Origin: Streptomyces decoyicus
GTDB lineage: Bacteria; Actinomycetota; Actinomycetes; Streptomycetales; Streptomycetaceae
Direction of reading: 5' to 3'
Length of the DNA stretch: 64,000 nt
Assembly: GCF_019880305.1 (NCBI RefSeq)
Contig: NZ_CP082301.1
Coordinates: 1,674,001-1,738,000 of the forward strand
The notes under the pieces are model-generated. The model was not told where the DNA came from. It was given only the letters and a program-made list of their open reading frames with translations, and ran no database searches. The position numbers and the translations under genes were made by a program. Shown here in pieces: positions 1 through 7,769 of the stretch; positions within the stretch are counted from its first letter, which is position 1, and each line of letters opens with the position of its first letter.

Positions 1-1
1 G

Positions 2-109
2 TACGCGGAGCTGGCGGGCGTCGCCCCCGGTGCCCCGCTCGACCTCGTGGCCGGATTCGGCGACATGACGGTGATGAACGGCGGAGTGCCGATGGCTTGT
101 CACGCCTGA
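2..109 (+). CDS. C-terminal end of an unidentified gene (partial)
   Basis: An open frame enters from the left edge and stops at TGA 107-109, giving 35 residues that end in GGVPMACHA. The codons have the expected G/C third positions, so this is probably the tail of a real gene. The fragment is too short for me to recognise a family. Confidence 0.5.
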   Translation, partial: YAELAGVAPGAPLDLVAGFGDMTVMNGGVPMACHA

Positions 110-144
110 GCCCGGCCGCTCGTGCCTGAGCCGCCCGGCGCGGC

Positions 145-233
145 CGGGGAAGCCGGGGTGATCGGGGAAGCAGGGGTGCTCGGGGAAGCAGTGGTGACCG
201 GGGAGCAGGGGCCGCCGGGGAAGCAGGGGCCGC
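145..233. repeat. Five tandem 17-18 bp units
   Basis: Five consecutive units of the form CGGGGAAGCAGGGGTGCT start at 145, 163, 181, 199 and 216. The fourth has lost one base. They fill most of the gap between the partial gene and the next operator. The gap 110-354 holds no gene that I can see. Confidence 0.7.
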
Positions 234-287
234 CGACGTGGCGGAAAATCCCCGCGTGACCGACGCCCCACGTCCCGGCACTGGACT

Positions 288-309
288 CCATACCGACTAG
301 TCGGCATGA
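288..309. promoter_or_regulatory. TetR-type palindromic operator (site A)
   Basis: The 20-mer CATACCGACTAGTCGGCATG (289-308) is a palindrome except for one base pair; its core 293-304 is perfect. It ends 46 bp before the kinase-like gene. Closely related 20-mers lie before the SDR gene (7636-7655), the MHS permease (24742-24761) and the molybdopterin oxidoreductase (34455-34474), which suggests one shared TetR-family regulon. Confidence 0.65.
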
Positions 310-354
310 TCGTGCTGCGACCGATGGACCGTCCACTCCGTACGGAGGAGCACG

Positions 355-1413
355 ATGAGCAAGGGCACCCCTCCCCCGCAGGCCCCCGGCCGGGAGGACG
401 CGGAACCTCCCGGCCTCGACCTGGAGCGATTGCGCGAGCATCTGGACCGGGAGCGGCCGGGGCTGACCGGCGGCCCGCTGCGGGCCCAGCTGATCGAGGG
501 CGGGCGGTCCAACCTCACCTACCGCGTCAGTGACGGCGCCGCGTCCTGGGTCGTCCGCCGGCCGCCGCTCGGCCATGTGCTCGCCACCGCGCACGACATG
601 CGGCGCGAGCACCGCGTCATCAGTGCCCTGCACACCACACCGGTGCCGGTGCCCGAGACGCTGCTGCTGTGCGAGGACGAGTCGGTCATCGGCGCGCCCT
701 TCTATGTGATGGAGCTGGTCGAGGGCGTGCCGTACCGCACGGCCGGCCAGCTGGCCCCGCTCGGGCCCGAGCGCACCCGCGCCGTGGTGCTCTCCCTGGT
801 CGATACGCTCGTGGACCTGCACGCGGTGGAACCGGAAGCGGTCGGACTCGGCGACTTCGGCCGGCCCGAGGGCTTCTTGGAGCGCCAACTGCGCCGCTGG
901 GGAAAGCAGTTGAGCGCCTCCAAGAACCGCGATCTGGCGGGGATCGACGAGCTGCACGAGTCGCTGGGCCGGGCGCTGCCCGCTTCGCCCGCACCGGCCG
1001 TCGTCCACGGCGACTACCGCCTCGACAACGTCCTGGTCGGCGCCGACGACACGATCAGGGCCGTACTGGACTGGGAGATGTCCACGCTCGGCGATCCGCT
1101 GACCGACCTCGGCCTGCTGGTGATGTACAGCTCGGACCTCGGCCTGCCCGAGTCGCCGGTCAGCACCACCAGCGGCGCCCCCGGCCACCCCTCGCCGGCC
1201 GAACTGATCGAGCGCTATGCCGCCCGCTCCGGCCGGGACACCTCCGCCATCGCCTGGTACACGGCGTTCGCCTGGTTCAAGCTCGCCGTGATCCTCGAAG
1301 GCATCCACTACCGCTTCACGCTCGGCCAGACCGTCGGCGCCGGGTTCGACCGGATCGGCGAGCTCGTCCCCGTCTTCATCGACCACGGACTCACCACCCT
1401 CAAGGAAGGCTGA
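355..1413 (+). CDS. Phosphotransferase family protein (APH fold, ACAD10/11-associated)
   Basis: A 352-residue protein with the aminoglycoside-phosphotransferase/choline-kinase fold. The catalytic loop HGDYRLDN lies in the middle and is followed by a metal-binding segment DWEMSTLGDPLTDLG. Bacterial homologues encoded next to acyl-CoA dehydrogenases resemble the kinase half of eukaryotic ACAD10/11, which phosphorylates 4-hydroxyacyl-CoA so that it can be dehydrogenated. The acyl-CoA dehydrogenase gene follows after 7 bp, so the two probably form one operon and act on the same acyl-CoA. Site A lies just upstream. Substrate and role are inferred from context; drug resistance is unlikely. Confidence 0.85.
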   Translation: MSKGTPPPQAPGREDAEPPGLDLERLREHLDRERPGLTGGPLRAQLIEGGRSNLTYRVSDGAASWVVRRPPLGHVLATAHDMRREHRVISALHTTPVPVPETLLLCEDESVIGAPFYVMELVEGVPYRTAGQLAPLGPERTRAVVLSLVDTLVDLHAVEPEAVGLGDFGRPEGFLERQLRRWGKQLSASKNRDLAGIDELHESLGRALPASPAPAVVHGDYRLDNVLVGADDTIRAVLDWEMSTLGDPLTDLGLLVMYSSDLGLPESPVSTTSGAPGHPSPAELIERYAARSGRDTSAIAWYTAFAWFKLAVILEGIHYRFTLGQTVGAGFDRIGELVPVFIDHGLTTLKEG

Positions 1414-1420
1414 GAGACCC

Positions 1421-2635
1421 ATGGACTTCGCATTCGACGCCCGCACGGAGGAGCTCCGCGAGAAGCTCCTGACGTTCATGGACGAGCATGTCCATCCGGC
1501 CGAGCAGACCGCCCATGAGCAGCGGTCCTCGCTCGCCTCGCCGTGGGACACCCCGGCCGTCGTCGAGGAGCTCAAGGCCGAGGCCCGCCGGCAGGGCCTG
1601 TGGAACCTCTTCCTCCCCGACGCGGAGCACGGCGCCGGGCTGACGAACCTCCAGTACGCGCCGCTGGCCGAAATCACCGGCCGCAGCCCCCAGTTGGCTC
1701 CCACCGCGCTGAACTGCGCGGCGCCGGACACCGGCAACATGGAGGTGCTGACGCAGTTCGGCAACGAGGCGCAGAAGAAGCAGTGGCTGGAGCCGCTGCT
1801 GGCCGGTGAGATCCGGTCGGCATTCGCGATGACCGAGCCGGAGGTGGCCTCGTCGGACGCCACCAACATCGAGACGCATATCGCACGCGATGGCGACGAC
1901 TACGTCATCAACGGCCGGAAGTGGTACATCTCCGGGGCGATGAACCCCCGGTGCCAGATCTTCATCGTGATGGGCAAGACCGACCCGGACGGCGCGGACC
2001 TCCGCCGCCAGCAGTCGATGATCCTGGTACCGCGCGACACCCCCGGTCTGGAGGTCAAGCGCGCCATGCAGGTCTACGGCTACGAGGACCACTGGCACGG
2101 CGGCCACGCCGAGGTGCTCTTCCATGACGTCCGGGTGCCGGCGGCCAACCTGATCGGCGAGGAGGGCGGCGGCTTCGGTATCGCGCAGGCCCGGCTCGGC
2201 CCCGGCCGGATCCACCACTGCATGCGGCTGATCGGCATGGCCGAGCGCGCCATCGAGCTGATGTGCCGCCGCGCGGTGACCCGTACGGCCTTCGGCAAGC
2301 CGCTGGCCCAGCAGGGCGTGGTGCAGGAGTGGATCGCGGACGCCCGGGTGGCGGTGGAACAGCTGCGGCTGCTGGTGCTCAAGACCGCCTGGCTGATGGA
2401 CACCGTCGGCAACAAGGGCGCCCACACCGAGATCCAGTCCATCAAGATCGCCACCCCGCGCACGGTCGTGGGCATCCTCGACAAGGCGGTCCAGCTGCAC
2501 GGCGCGGGCGGCGTCAGCCAGGACTTCCCCCTGGCGGAGCTGTGGGCCGGGGCCCGCACGCTCCAGCTGGCGGACGGCCCGGACGAGGTGCACCAACGGT
2601 CCCTGGCGCGCCGGGAGTTGAAGCGCTACCTGTAG
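1421..2635 (+). CDS. Acyl-CoA dehydrogenase family protein (ACAD10/11-like)
   Basis: A 404-residue FAD enzyme with the standard ACAD order: helical N-terminal domain, beta barrel with the FAD-contact segment AFAMTEPEVASSDATN (about residues 130-145), and C-terminal helical domain with an RTAFGKPLAQQG segment. It would introduce a double bond into an acyl-CoA. The start 7 bp after the kinase-like gene and the pairing itself match the ACAD10/11 arrangement used for hydroxy-fatty-acid catabolism. The exact substrate cannot be read from the sequence. Confidence 0.9.
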   Translation: MDFAFDARTEELREKLLTFMDEHVHPAEQTAHEQRSSLASPWDTPAVVEELKAEARRQGLWNLFLPDAEHGAGLTNLQYAPLAEITGRSPQLAPTALNCAAPDTGNMEVLTQFGNEAQKKQWLEPLLAGEIRSAFAMTEPEVASSDATNIETHIARDGDDYVINGRKWYISGAMNPRCQIFIVMGKTDPDGADLRRQQSMILVPRDTPGLEVKRAMQVYGYEDHWHGGHAEVLFHDVRVPAANLIGEEGGGFGIAQARLGPGRIHHCMRLIGMAERAIELMCRRAVTRTAFGKPLAQQGVVQEWIADARVAVEQLRLLVLKTAWLMDTVGNKGAHTEIQSIKIATPRTVVGILDKAVQLHGAGGVSQDFPLAELWAGARTLQLADGPDEVHQRSLARRELKRYL

Positions 2636-2751
2636 GGCTTTTCGGTACTGCGGCCGGGCCGGGAACGACGGTCCGCGGACGGCCGCCCGCCGCGATGCCG
2701 GGCGGCCGTCCAGCGGCCGGAGCGGCCTGCTGCCGGGGTGGGGCGCGCCGC

Positions 2752-2757
2752 TATCCT
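2752..2757 (+). promoter_or_regulatory. -10 element of a probably leaderless promoter
   Basis: TATCCT ends 6 bp before the ATG of the MerR gene at 2764, the spacing expected if transcription starts at or next to the start codon. There is no convincing Shine-Dalgarno sequence in those 6 bases. Confidence 0.45.
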
Positions 2758-2763
2758 CGGGGG

Positions 2764-3405
2764 ATGCGTATCGGAGAACTGGCGCGGCGGACCGGTGTGC
2801 CGGTTCCGACGATCAAGTACTACACGCGCGAAGGCATGTTGCCCGCGGGTGAGCGCACCGGTCCGAACCAGGTCCAATATGCGGAGTCGCACATCCGGCG
2901 GCTGAAGCTGATCCGTGCGCTGACCGAAGTGGGCGGACTGTCCATCGCGGCTGCCGGTGAGGTGCTGGCGGGCATCGATTCTCCGGGCAGCACCGTGCAC
3001 GGCATGCTCGGCACGGCGCAGTCGGCGGTCAGCCGGGTGGCAGCCGAGCGGGGCACCGACGAGACCTGGGAGCGCGCCGAGCGGGAGGTCGGGGAGCTGG
3101 TGCGGCGGCACGGCTGGACGGTGCGGCCGGAGAATCCGGGGTGGCAGACGCTGGTGCAGGTCGTGGTGGCCTATCACGAGCTCGGCCGGAGCGAGTTGCT
3201 CGGTCTGCTCGACCGGTACGCGGACGCGGCGGGGGCCCTTGCCGCCGCCGAGCTGACCGCATTCGACGGGGTCCCGAGCATCGACGCCAAAATCGAGGGC
3301 GCGGTGCTCGGGACCGTGCTCGGCGACGCGGCGATGGCCGGGCTACGGCGTATCGCCCAGGAGGACGTCTCCCGGCGGCCGGAGGCGCAGCCTCACCCGG
3401 GGTGA
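2764..3405 (+). CDS. MerR family transcriptional regulator
   Basis: A 213-residue protein beginning MRIGELARRTGVPVPTIKYY, the MerR winged-helix signature, followed by the wing and dimerisation helices and a long helical C-terminal domain. No cysteine cluster for metal or redox sensing is present, so it probably senses a small molecule. The start at 2764 is chosen because the MerR domain begins there; longer in-frame starts would add unrelated residues. Its 3' end overlaps the convergent methyltransferase gene by 13 bp. The ligand is unknown. Confidence 0.88.
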   Translation: MRIGELARRTGVPVPTIKYYTREGMLPAGERTGPNQVQYAESHIRRLKLIRALTEVGGLSIAAAGEVLAGIDSPGSTVHGMLGTAQSAVSRVAAERGTDETWERAEREVGELVRRHGWTVRPENPGWQTLVQVVVAYHELGRSELLGLLDRYADAAGALAAAELTAFDGVPSIDAKIEGAVLGTVLGDAAMAGLRRIAQEDVSRRPEAQPHPG

Positions 3406-4034
3406 ACGGGGTCGCCGGCCGGTACGAGGTGATGCACCCGGGCCGGCGGCAGGTTGCCCAGCACCAGTTCCGTACGGAAGGTGTGCCGGTCCAATATGCG
3501 GCGCAGCGCGAGCTGCCCGTTGACGGCGTGGACGCGGGCTGCGCCCCCGGTGAAGGTGCGGCGTACCGTCGCGCCTCCGACGTAGCCGAAGAAGGAGAGG
3601 GTGCCGCCGGGGCGCACGGCACCGAGCAGCCGGTCGAAGATGTCCGTCGTCGTGGGGGCGTCGAAGTTCGCGAACGGCAGGCCGCAGACGATCGTGTCGT
3701 AGGTGCCGAGTTCGTGCTCCTGCACCATGCCGGTGAGGAACTGGAGCCGCGGGTCGCCGCCGTAGGCGCCGTGCAGGATGTCGACGAAGCGCGGGTTGGC
3801 CTCGACCAGGTCGAGGGTGTCCTCCTGGCCGAGCGCGTCGGCGATGTGGCGGGTCACCGCTCCGGTGCCCGGCCCCACCTCCAGGACGGCGCGGGAGCGG
3901 CCGGGGCTGGGGACCAGATAGCGGGTCAGGGCCCTGCCGAGCCGGGGACTGCTCGGAACGATCGCGCCCACCTCTCCGCGCGTCCGTGCGTACTCCCGGA
4001 GAAACAGCGTCACTTCAGCCACTAGGCCACCCAC
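3393..4034 (-). CDS. Class I SAM-dependent methyltransferase (PmtA/rRNA-dimethylase-like)
   Basis: About 213 residues. After FLREYARTRGEVGAIVPSS comes the SAM-binding motif LEVGPGTGAVTRHI, an acidic residue after the second strand (VEANPRF) and a CGLPFANF motif near the active site. This pattern is typical of phospholipid N-methyltransferase-like and KsgA-like enzymes; small Actinobacterial members are of unknown substrate. The start is uncertain: I chose GTG at 4034 because a palindrome at 4063-4075 lies inside a longer reading (GTG at 4103). GTG 4022 is another candidate. Confidence 0.8.
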   Translation of the reverse strand: MGGLVAEVTLFLREYARTRGEVGAIVPSSPRLGRALTRYLVPSPGRSRAVLEVGPGTGAVTRHIADALGQEDTLDLVEANPRFVDILHGAYGGDPRLQFLTGMVQEHELGTYDTIVCGLPFANFDAPTTTDIFDRLLGAVRPGGTLSFFGYVGGATVRRTFTGGAARVHAVNGQLALRRILDRHTFRTELVLGNLPPARVHHLVPAGDPVHPG

Positions 4035-4062
4035 ATCGGTTGTGATAGCAGAACTATCGATA

Positions 4063-4075
4063 CCGTAAGTTACGG
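4063..4075. promoter_or_regulatory. Palindrome upstream of the methyltransferase gene
   Basis: CCGTAA G TTACGG is a perfect inverted repeat with one central base, about 30 bp upstream of the chosen start of the minus-strand methyltransferase gene. Size and position fit a repressor operator. No regulator gene is adjacent on that side, so the cognate factor is unknown. Confidence 0.45.
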
Positions 4076-4302
4076 ATGGCGGATGAGGACACCCCCGAGC
4101 CACAGCCGCCCCTTGAGTGTCATCACCCCGAGGCGCATGCCCACTGCTCTTGCGCGCAATCCAACAAATTCCGAGAGATGTGACGAGAGCCGTCCGAGGC
4201 GCCGTGCGAGACGTCCGGTCTCACCGCGACGTGGCCTTTCCGATACGCACGGTGAGCAGACGCGGCCGCGTCCCGCGCGGGATGTGTGGCCAAGAAAACA
4301 CC

Positions 4303-4347
4303 GATGCCGGACGCCGCGGCGGAGGGTCCTCCGCCGCGGCCGGCATC
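4303..4347 (-). terminator. Hairpin downstream of the TetR gene
   Basis: A long GC-rich inverted repeat (GATGCCGG...CGCCGCGGCGGA pairing with TCCGCCGCGGC...CGGCATC) lies 45-90 bp beyond the minus-strand TetR stop. It is followed on the gene side by short direct repeats of CGGCGTC. It could act in both directions. The rest of 4104-4390 shows no supported gene. Confidence 0.5.
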
Positions 4348-4390
4348 CGGCATCCCATCCGGCGTCCGGCGTCCGGCGTCCGCTGGGGGC

Positions 4391-4996
4391 CTACGGCCGC
4401 AGGGCGCGCAGCAGCAGATCCGCGAGATGGTCCGCCACCTGCTGCGGGCTGAGCGGCCCGTCCTCGCGGTACCACGTCCCCAGGTGGTGCACGGAGCCGA
4501 AGTGGTAGTCCACGACCAGGTCGGCGGGGATGTCGGCGGCGAACACACCGGTGCGCTGGCCCTCCTGGACCAGGGCGCGGAACCTTTCGTGGTAGCGCCG
4601 CCGCTCGGCGCGTACCTGCTTGTCCTTCTCCGGACTGAGGTGGTGCATCGAGCGGAAGAAGATCTTGGTGTCGTCGAGGTTCTGGATGGTGGTGACGACG
4701 ACATCGGCGGCGGCGTCGCGCAGCCGCTCCTGCACCGGCGCGTCGGCGCCGGCGAAGTGGTCGAGCCGCTCCTGCTGGAGGCGCAGGACCCGGCCGTAGA
4801 CCTCGTGGAGCAGATCCTCCTTGGAGCCGAAGTAGTGGTAGAGGGCGCCCTTGGTGACGCCCGCCGCATCGACGATCTCCTGGACGGAGGTGCGGTCGTA
4901 GCCCTGCTCCGCGAAGAGCTTGGTGGCGGTGGCCAGCAGCCGCTGGGCCACCGGCTTCGCACCGCCGTTGCCGTTGCCGTCCTTCGTGCCGGCCAT
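4391..4996 (-). CDS. TetR/AcrR family transcriptional regulator
   Basis: About 201 residues with an N-terminal TetR helix-turn-helix (LFAEQGYDRTSVQEIVDAAG, then VTKGALYHYFGSKEDLL), and a helical ligand-binding C-terminus of the kind found in acyl-CoA-responsive regulators. It follows the acyl-CoA synthetase gene on the same strand. I chose ATG 4996, preceded by an AGGTGAGGG ribosome-binding region; ATG 5026 overlaps the synthetase stop (ATGA) and is an equally good coupled start. It is a candidate for the repressor that binds the CATACCGAC-type sites at 289, 7636 and elsewhere (inference). Confidence 0.88.
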   Translation of the reverse strand: MAGTKDGNGNGGAKPVAQRLLATATKLFAEQGYDRTSVQEIVDAAGVTKGALYHYFGSKEDLLHEVYGRVLRLQQERLDHFAGADAPVQERLRDAAADVVVTTIQNLDDTKIFFRSMHHLSPEKDKQVRAERRRYHERFRALVQEGQRTGVFAADIPADLVVDYHFGSVHHLGTWYREDGPLSPQQVADHLADLLLRALRP

Positions 4997-5022
4997 CGCC
5001 CTCACCTGTCCTTCGTGCTTAG

Positions 5023-6684
5023 TCATGCGCGGTGGCGCAGCTCCCGTCGGAGGATCTTGCCACTCGTGGTCTTCGGAAGCTCGGCCAGGATCTCCACCGC
5101 ACGGGGATATTTGTACGCCGCGAGCCGTTCCTTGCAGTAGGCGGCCAGCTCGGCGGGGTCCGGAGCGGTGCCGGGGCGCAGGCTGACATAGGCCTTGACC
5201 GACTCGCCGCGGTAGGCGTCGGGCACCCCGACGACCGCCGCCTCGCGCACGGCGGGGTGGCTGTAGAGGACGTCCTCGACCTCGCGTGGCCAGACCTTGA
5301 AGCCGGAGGCGTTGATCATGTCCTTCTTGCGGTCGACGACATACAGCCAGCCGTCGGCGTCCATGAAGCCGATGTCGCCGGTGTGCAGCTCGCCGTCCGG
5401 GATGGCCTCGGCGGTGGCGTCGGGGCGGCGCCAGTAGCCGGGGACGACCTGGGGGCCGCGGACCGCTATCTCGCCCTGTTCGCCGAACGGCAGGTCCTGG
5501 CCCGTCTCGTCGATGATCCGGACGACGGTGTCGGGGCCGGGGACGCCCACGGCGAGTGTGCCGGAGACCTTGTCGACCGGCGCTTCCTTGCCCGGTGGGA
5601 CGCTGGCGCAGGGGGCGGTGCACTCGGTCAGGCCGTAGCCGTTGTGGACGTACGGGCCGAAGTCCGTACGGAACTTCTCGACCAGGGCGGGCGGCAGCGG
5701 CGCGCCGCCCGAGGACATGGTCCGGAAGGACGCGAAGTGATCGCGGGTGACGCCGGGGTGGGCCATCAGCGCCATATAGGCGGTGGAGGGGCCGACCGTG
5801 TAAGCGGGGCGGTGCTCCAGGAAGGCGTCCAGGACGACGCCCGCGTCGAAGCGGTAGGCGAGGGCGAGGGTGCCGGAGTTGGCGACGCAGGCCGCCAGTT
5901 CGCAGACCATGCCGGTGATGTGGAAGAGCGGCGCGAGCGCGAAGTAGGTGGCGCCTTCGGCGAGACCCAGGCCGGTGCGCTGGCGTTCGGCGTTGTAGGT
6001 GATGTTGCCGTGGGTGTTGGTGGCGCCCTTGGGGGTGCCGCTGGTGCCAGAGGTGTAGCTGATCAGCGCGAGGTCGTCGGCGGTGAGCTCCGGGTCGGCC
6101 GGCACCGCGCGGATCTGTCCTGCGGTGCGGGCGACGGTCAGCAGATCGTCGGCGCCCTCCTGCGGGCCGAGCCGCTCACCGCGCAGCACCCGCCGGTCGT
6201 CGCGGGTCTGCAGATCCCGCTCCCAGGCGGTGAGCGCCATCCGTACGGACGGCGCCTCGGCGGCGGTGGCGCGCAGAAAGCCGTCCCAGGTGCGGTCGGC
6301 GCAGATGACGGCGGTGACCTCGGCGTCGTCCAGGATGTGCCGCATCTCGGCGGACTTGTACATGGGGTTGACCGGCACCACCACACCGCCGGCCTTCCAC
6401 ACACCGAGCAGGGCGAGCACGAAGTGCGGGGTGTTCTGGAGCATGACCGCGGCCCGGTCGCCGCGCCGGAAGCCGCGCTCGGCGAGGTGGGCGGCGATGC
6501 CGTCGGAGAGTGCGTCGGTCTCGGCGTAGGACAGCCGGCCGTCGAAGTAGGCGAGCGCCGTACGGTCCGGGACGCGGCCCACCACGGCCCGGAAGGCGTG
6601 CAGCATCGAGGGGGGCGGCTGGACAGGGGCGCGCTGGGCGTCGGTGAGCTGTGCCAGCCACGGCATGTCCTGGTAGGAGGTCAT
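5023..6684 (-). CDS. AMP-dependent acyl-CoA synthetase (long/medium-chain fatty acid-CoA ligase type)
   Basis: A 553-residue ANL-superfamily enzyme. The P-loop-like motif SYTSGTSGTPKGA, the GYGLTEC motif and the GYWRRPDAT and HTGDIGF hinge region are in order, and the C-terminal lysine motif is PKTTSGKILRR. It would activate a carboxylic acid to its CoA thioester via an acyl-adenylate. The start at 6684 (MTSYQDMPW) is preferred over an upstream ATG because homologues begin there. It is followed immediately by the TetR gene, and the neighbouring kinase-like protein, acyl-CoA dehydrogenase and SDR fit one degradative pathway. Confidence 0.9.
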   Translation of the reverse strand: MTSYQDMPWLAQLTDAQRAPVQPPPSMLHAFRAVVGRVPDRTALAYFDGRLSYAETDALSDGIAAHLAERGFRRGDRAAVMLQNTPHFVLALLGVWKAGGVVVPVNPMYKSAEMRHILDDAEVTAVICADRTWDGFLRATAAEAPSVRMALTAWERDLQTRDDRRVLRGERLGPQEGADDLLTVARTAGQIRAVPADPELTADDLALISYTSGTSGTPKGATNTHGNITYNAERQRTGLGLAEGATYFALAPLFHITGMVCELAACVANSGTLALAYRFDAGVVLDAFLEHRPAYTVGPSTAYMALMAHPGVTRDHFASFRTMSSGGAPLPPALVEKFRTDFGPYVHNGYGLTECTAPCASVPPGKEAPVDKVSGTLAVGVPGPDTVVRIIDETGQDLPFGEQGEIAVRGPQVVPGYWRRPDATAEAIPDGELHTGDIGFMDADGWLYVVDRKKDMINASGFKVWPREVEDVLYSHPAVREAAVVGVPDAYRGESVKAYVSLRPGTAPDPAELAAYCKERLAAYKYPRAVEILAELPKTTSGKILRRELRHRA

Positions 6685-6750
6685 CGGGGTGCGGCCCTTT
6701 CTTCCTGATCGCCTGATCATCCCTGCGGGGGAAACACCTGGGTGACGCGG

Positions 6751-6782
6751 GGTGGCGGGCCGGGTCCGGCCGGCCCGCCACC
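6751..6782 (-). terminator. Hairpin between the SDR and acyl-CoA synthetase genes
   Basis: GGTGGCGGGCC (6751-6761) pairs perfectly with GGCCCGCCACC (6772-6782). It lies downstream of the minus-strand SDR gene and upstream of the synthetase gene, so the two are probably separate transcription units. Confidence 0.55.
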
Positions 6783-6823
6783 GGCCCTGCTCGGGCGTGG
6801 TCCGCCCTAGAGGGCGTCTCCCC

Positions 6824-7597
6824 CTAGGAGCGGCCGCCCTCGGCCTGCTCCAACTTCCGCTGGAGGTGGTTCATCCCGCTGAGCCAGCGGTCGGGGTCCG
6901 CGGCCCGCGCGGTGTAGTAGTCCGCGACCTCCGGGTGCGGCAGGACCAGGAAGCGGCCCTCGGCCATGGCCGCGAAGAGCGCCTCGGCGACGTCCTCGGG
7001 CTCGACGGCCGTGGGGGTGAGGACGAGGTCCCCGGCGGCCCCGGTGGCGGCCAGCATGTCGGTGCGGACGCCCTGGGGGCAGATGGCGTGGACGTCGATG
7101 CCGCGGTGCCGGTAGGTCAGCGAGAGCCACTCGGCGAAGGCATAGGCGCCGTGCTTGGTGACGCTGTAGGGGGCGGCGGCGACCATGGTGAGCAGGCCGG
7201 CGGCGGAGACCGTGGAGATGAAGCGCCCGCTGCCGCGCTCCAGCCACTCCGGCACCAGCTCGCGCGCGGCCCTGACGTGCGCCATGACGTTGACGTCCCA
7301 GGCCAGCGTCCAGTCCTCCTCGGACGCCTCGGGTCCGCCGCCGGTACCGACCCCGGCGTTGGCGCAGAAGATGTCGATGCCGCCGCCGAGCGCCTCGCGC
7401 GCCGCCGGGACGATGGCGGAGGCGTCCCCGGCGACCGCGACCGCCCCGATCTCCTCGGCGGTCTTCGCCGCCTTGGCCCCGTCCAGATCGTTGACCACGA
7501 CCCGGGCGCCCTCGGCGGCGAACCGGCGGGCCAGCGCGGCGCCGATCCCCCCGCCCGCCCCGGTCACGACAACGGTCTTGTCCCGTACGGCTTCCAC
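6824..7597 (-). CDS. SDR family NAD(P)-dependent oxidoreductase
   Basis: A 257-residue classical short-chain dehydrogenase. The Rossmann glycine motif is TGAGGGIG (residues 12-19), the NAG-type motif is CANAGVG, and the catalytic pair is Y144-x3-K148 in YSVTKHG with an upstream serine at about 131. An acidic residue after strand 2 (NDLDG) suggests NAD preference. Site C at 7636-7655 lies about 40 bp upstream and links its control to the kinase/ACAD operon. The likely substrate is a hydroxyacyl or alcohol intermediate of the same pathway (inference). Confidence 0.9.
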   Translation of the reverse strand: MEAVRDKTVVVTGAGGGIGAALARRFAAEGARVVVNDLDGAKAAKTAEEIGAVAVAGDASAIVPAAREALGGGIDIFCANAGVGTGGGPEASEEDWTLAWDVNVMAHVRAARELVPEWLERGSGRFISTVSAAGLLTMVAAAPYSVTKHGAYAFAEWLSLTYRHRGIDVHAICPQGVRTDMLAATGAAGDLVLTPTAVEPEDVAEALFAAMAEGRFLVLPHPEVADYYTARAADPDRWLSGMNHLQRKLEQAEGGRS

Positions 7598-7635
7598 GCT
7601 GGGTCTCCCTCGGTCGCGTCGATGCGGCTGACAGG

Positions 7636-7655
7636 CAGACTAACCGGTCGGTATG
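7636..7655. promoter_or_regulatory. TetR-type palindromic operator (site C)
   Basis: On the minus strand the sequence reads CATACCGACCGGTTAGTCTG. Its left half is identical to site B at 34455-34474 and close to site A at 289-308; the right half is degenerate. It ends about 40 bp before the SDR start. Confidence 0.6.
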
Positions 7656-7769
7656 TCCCGGCGGAAGAGTCCGTGGCCGTACGGCCGGGTCCGTTCCCCC
7701 ACGCCCCGGAGCGCGTTAGCGTGCACACGACACGTACCCGGTCGATTCTCTGATCACGGAGGTGTGCGG

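Noticed and set aside
355..1413. Aminoglycoside-resistance kinase
   Set aside because: The fold is shared, but the tight pairing with an acyl-CoA dehydrogenase and the nearby acyl-CoA synthetase fit the ACAD10/11-type kinase much better.
4117..4508. Open plus-strand frames of 111 and 141 codons
   Set aside because: Arg/Pro/Ala-rich products without a ribosome-binding site, overlapping the terminator-like hairpin at 4303-4347.
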